Shown: in pieces, positions 62,380 through 64,000 of the stretch | Position numbering within the stretch: the first letter of the stretch is position 1 | Layout of the letters: each line of letters opens with the position of its first letter | NCBI GenBank assembly: GCA_020635815.1 | Contig: JACJZB010000004.1 | Coordinates: forward strand, 124,001 to 188,000 | Source of the DNA: Flavobacteriales bacterium | GTDB taxonomy: Bacteria; Bacteroidota; Bacteroidia; Flavobacteriales_E; Vicingaceae | Direction: 5' to 3' | Length of the DNA: 64,000 nt | Notes under the pieces: model-generated | Seen by the model: only the letters and a program-made list of their open reading frames with translations | What the model was told of the DNA's origin: nothing | The model's database searches: none | Made by a program: the position numbers and the translations under genes

Positions 62380-64000
62380 ATGATAAGTAAAAAAATTAAA
62401 AGAGTAGTTGTAGTTTTTAGCGTTTTCGGATTGCTTTTAGGAAATAATTTGTTTGCTCAATTAAGTAAAGCTAACACCTATTTTACTCAAGAGAAATATG
62501 CTGATGCAATTGTATATTATAATAAAACGCTAAAAAAAGATCAAAATAATGTTGAAGCTGTTCAAAATATAGCATACTCTTATCGCAAACTTAAAGATTA
62601 TGTTAATGCTGAAATTTATTATGCAAAAGCAACAGAAATAAATCCAGAAGAAAGTGCTAATTACCTTTATTATGGTCAAACATTAAAAAACAATGATAAA
62701 GTTAGAGAAGCAAAAGTTCAATTTGAAAAATTCTTAACGAAAAACCCTTCAAGTCTAATTGGTGAGCTAATGGTACAATCTTGTGTAGATATTAAAGATT
62801 GGGAAGTTGCACCAAAAGAATTTACAGTATCAACTATCGAAAACATTAACTCCGAAAACGCAGACTTTTGTCCATTAACTTATGAAGATGGAATTGTATT
62901 CGTTTCAGAAAGAGGCCCTGATTTAGTTAATGAGAATAATTTTGGGGGAAATAATAAACCTTATTTGTCGATTTTTTATGCTAAAAAATCTAAGTCATAC
63001 AAAAAAGCAAAACACTTTTCTAACCAATTAAATTCAGTTTATCATGATGGACCAGTTTCAATTTCAAGCGATAATAAAACCATTTATTTTACGAGAGTAG
63101 TAAAAGAAGAAAGAGGAAAAGATTTTACGAATAAAATAAAAGTGTTTACTGCAGATTTAGAAGGTAAAAAGTGGAAAAATATTAAAGAACTTAAATACAG
63201 TAGCAATAAATATTCAGTTGCACATCCATGGATTTCGGAAGACGGTACAAAGTTATTTTTTGCTTCTGATATGCCTGGAGGATATGGTAAAATGGATATT
63301 TATGTGTGTAATAGAGAAGGAAACGAGTGGGGAGAACCAATTAACTTAGGAAAAGAAGTAAATACTTCAGAAAATGAAGTGTTTCCATATTATAGAAAAG
63401 ATGTATTGTATTTTTCTTCCGATGGGCTTTCGGGTTATGGAGGGTTAGATATTTTTTCTGTTTTTTCAACAGACAATTGGGCGAATCCAAAAAACTTAAA
63501 AACACCTTTGAATTCTTCTAAAGATGATTTTGGAATATTTTTTACCGATGATGAAAATGGCTATTTTTCATCTGATAGAGAAGGAGGAATGGGAAGTGAC
63601 GATATTTATAAATTTAATTACCAAAGTATAGAAGAACAAACTGCTATAACAGGATTGTTAGAATATGATAAGTTACCTGCTTCTAATACAGAAATTTCAT
63701 TATTTGATGAAAATGATGATTTACTACAAACAACAACGACTGATGAAAACGGGAAGTTTAAGTTTAATAAACTAAAAATGGATGAAAGTTATTTCCTAAA
63801 AATAAATGAAGAAGATGAAAGTTTATTAGATAAAGCAAAACTTTATTTAACCAATTCAAATGGTGAAAAAGTATTATTGGCTAATGATTTAGGAAAAGGG
63901 AAATATAACTTTCAGGCATTACCTTATGACAAATATGACGAACTTCCATTGTTGGAAGAAGAAGATGAAAGTTTACTTACAGTTAGTGTTTTTGGTCAAT
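62380..64000 (+). CDS. PorE-like TPR/PD40/OmpA-type protein (partial)
   Basis: Runs off the right edge; 540 residues are seen. Signal peptide (MISKKIKRVVVVFSVFGLLLGNNLFAQ), TPR repeats (about 28-125), a PD40/WD40-like propeller (about 150-415; VSISSDNKTIYFTR, PWISEDGTKLFFASD, YYRKDVLYFSSDG, GYFSSDREGGMGSDDIY), then a carboxypeptidase-regulatory-like domain (about 425-475). The missing end is expected to be an OmpA domain. PorE links the T9SS trans-envelope complex to peptidoglycan; local copies serve PorP/SprF loci. Confidence 0.88.
   Translation, partial: MISKKIKRVVVVFSVFGLLLGNNLFAQLSKANTYFTQEKYADAIVYYNKTLKKDQNNVEAVQNIAYSYRKLKDYVNAEIYYAKATEINPEESANYLYYGQTLKNNDKVREAKVQFEKFLTKNPSSLIGELMVQSCVDIKDWEVAPKEFTVSTIENINSENADFCPLTYEDGIVFVSERGPDLVNENNFGGNNKPYLSIFYAKKSKSYKKAKHFSNQLNSVYHDGPVSISSDNKTIYFTRVVKEERGKDFTNKIKVFTADLEGKKWKNIKELKYSSNKYSVAHPWISEDGTKLFFASDMPGGYGKMDIYVCNREGNEWGEPINLGKEVNTSENEVFPYYRKDVLYFSSDGLSGYGGLDIFSVFSTDNWANPKNLKTPLNSSKDDFGIFFTDDENGYFSSDREGGMGSDDIYKFNYQSIEEQTAITGLLEYDKLPASNTEISLFDENDDLLQTTTTDENGKFKFNKLKMDESYFLKINEEDESLLDKAKLYLTNSNGEKVLLANDLGKGKYNFQALPYDKYDELPLLEEEDESLLTVSVFGQ

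Noticed and set aside
1..64000. tRNA or rRNA genes
   Set aside because: No cloverleaf with a T-loop GGTTCGAATCC-type sequence and no rRNA-like conserved blocks were found by eye; short RNAs could still be missed.

Overview
This is a low-GC stretch of a Bacteroidota chromosome, most likely from the Flavobacteriia. The evidence is type IX secretion (T9SS) sorting domains of both type A and type B, PorP/SprF and PorE-like proteins, RprX/RprY-type two-component systems, a DUF3108/DUF3078/YfiR complement, and promoters of the Bacteroidota form (TTTG, about 20 nt, TAnnTTTG) with little Shine-Dalgarno sequence. No rRNA, tRNA, CRISPR array, prophage or replication origin was found. Genus-level placement is not possible from sequence reading alone.

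Layout. 1-4.5 kb: tail of a T9SS cargo protein, an FAD oxidoreductase, a DUF6150 repeat protein, a GNAT enzyme, a MazG-like pyrophosphohydrolase and a lipoprotein. 4.5-12.1 kb, all on the minus strand: M23 peptidase, DUF3108 protein, gyrB, then a tight operon PAP2 phosphatase-crcB-pafA-lipoprotein. 12.2-15.1 kb: a decayed accessory island with two RAYT (REP-associated tyrosine transposase) copies, their hairpin repeats, an orphan toxin-like C-terminal domain with a small membrane protein, and a second Rhs-like fragment. 15.2-21.3 kb: rnpA-yidD-S41 protease-O-antigen ligase, then an M42 peptidase and asd. 21.4-31.4 kb: a large lamin-tail-domain secreted protein, a DUF922 protease, an OmpA protein, an AddB-like nuclease and an HK/RR pair. 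31.5-43.6 kb: fabD, an OmpA lipoprotein, two tandem M43 metalloproteases with T9SS tails, an ECF sigma factor with an anti-sigma-like surface protein, DUF3078, MscS, a coiled-coil protein and comF. 43.8-51.3 kb: a second HK/RR pair, UspA, ferritin, a basic exported protein, and a YfiR-TPR-SpoIIE phosphatase operon.

51.4-64 kb is a secreted-fibre cluster. Short proteins sharing an N-terminal repeat module and T9SS tails alternate with long fibre proteins that share a different N-terminal domain (one collagen-like with an S74 chaperone, one of about 1265 residues, one LRR-like). The cluster ends in a type B cargo protein, a PorP/SprF protein and a PorE-like protein cut by the window edge. A REP hairpin of the same family as the 12-15 kb island has broken one short T9SS gene here, and a nucleotidyltransferase/small-protein pair sits beside it.

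Most novel-looking items: the orphan toxin/membrane-protein pair inside the RAYT island; the alternating fibre and T9SS-carrier array with a dyad-overlapped promoter; the anti-sigma-like protein carrying PKD domains and a type B T9SS tail; and the REP-linked nucleotidyltransferase pair.
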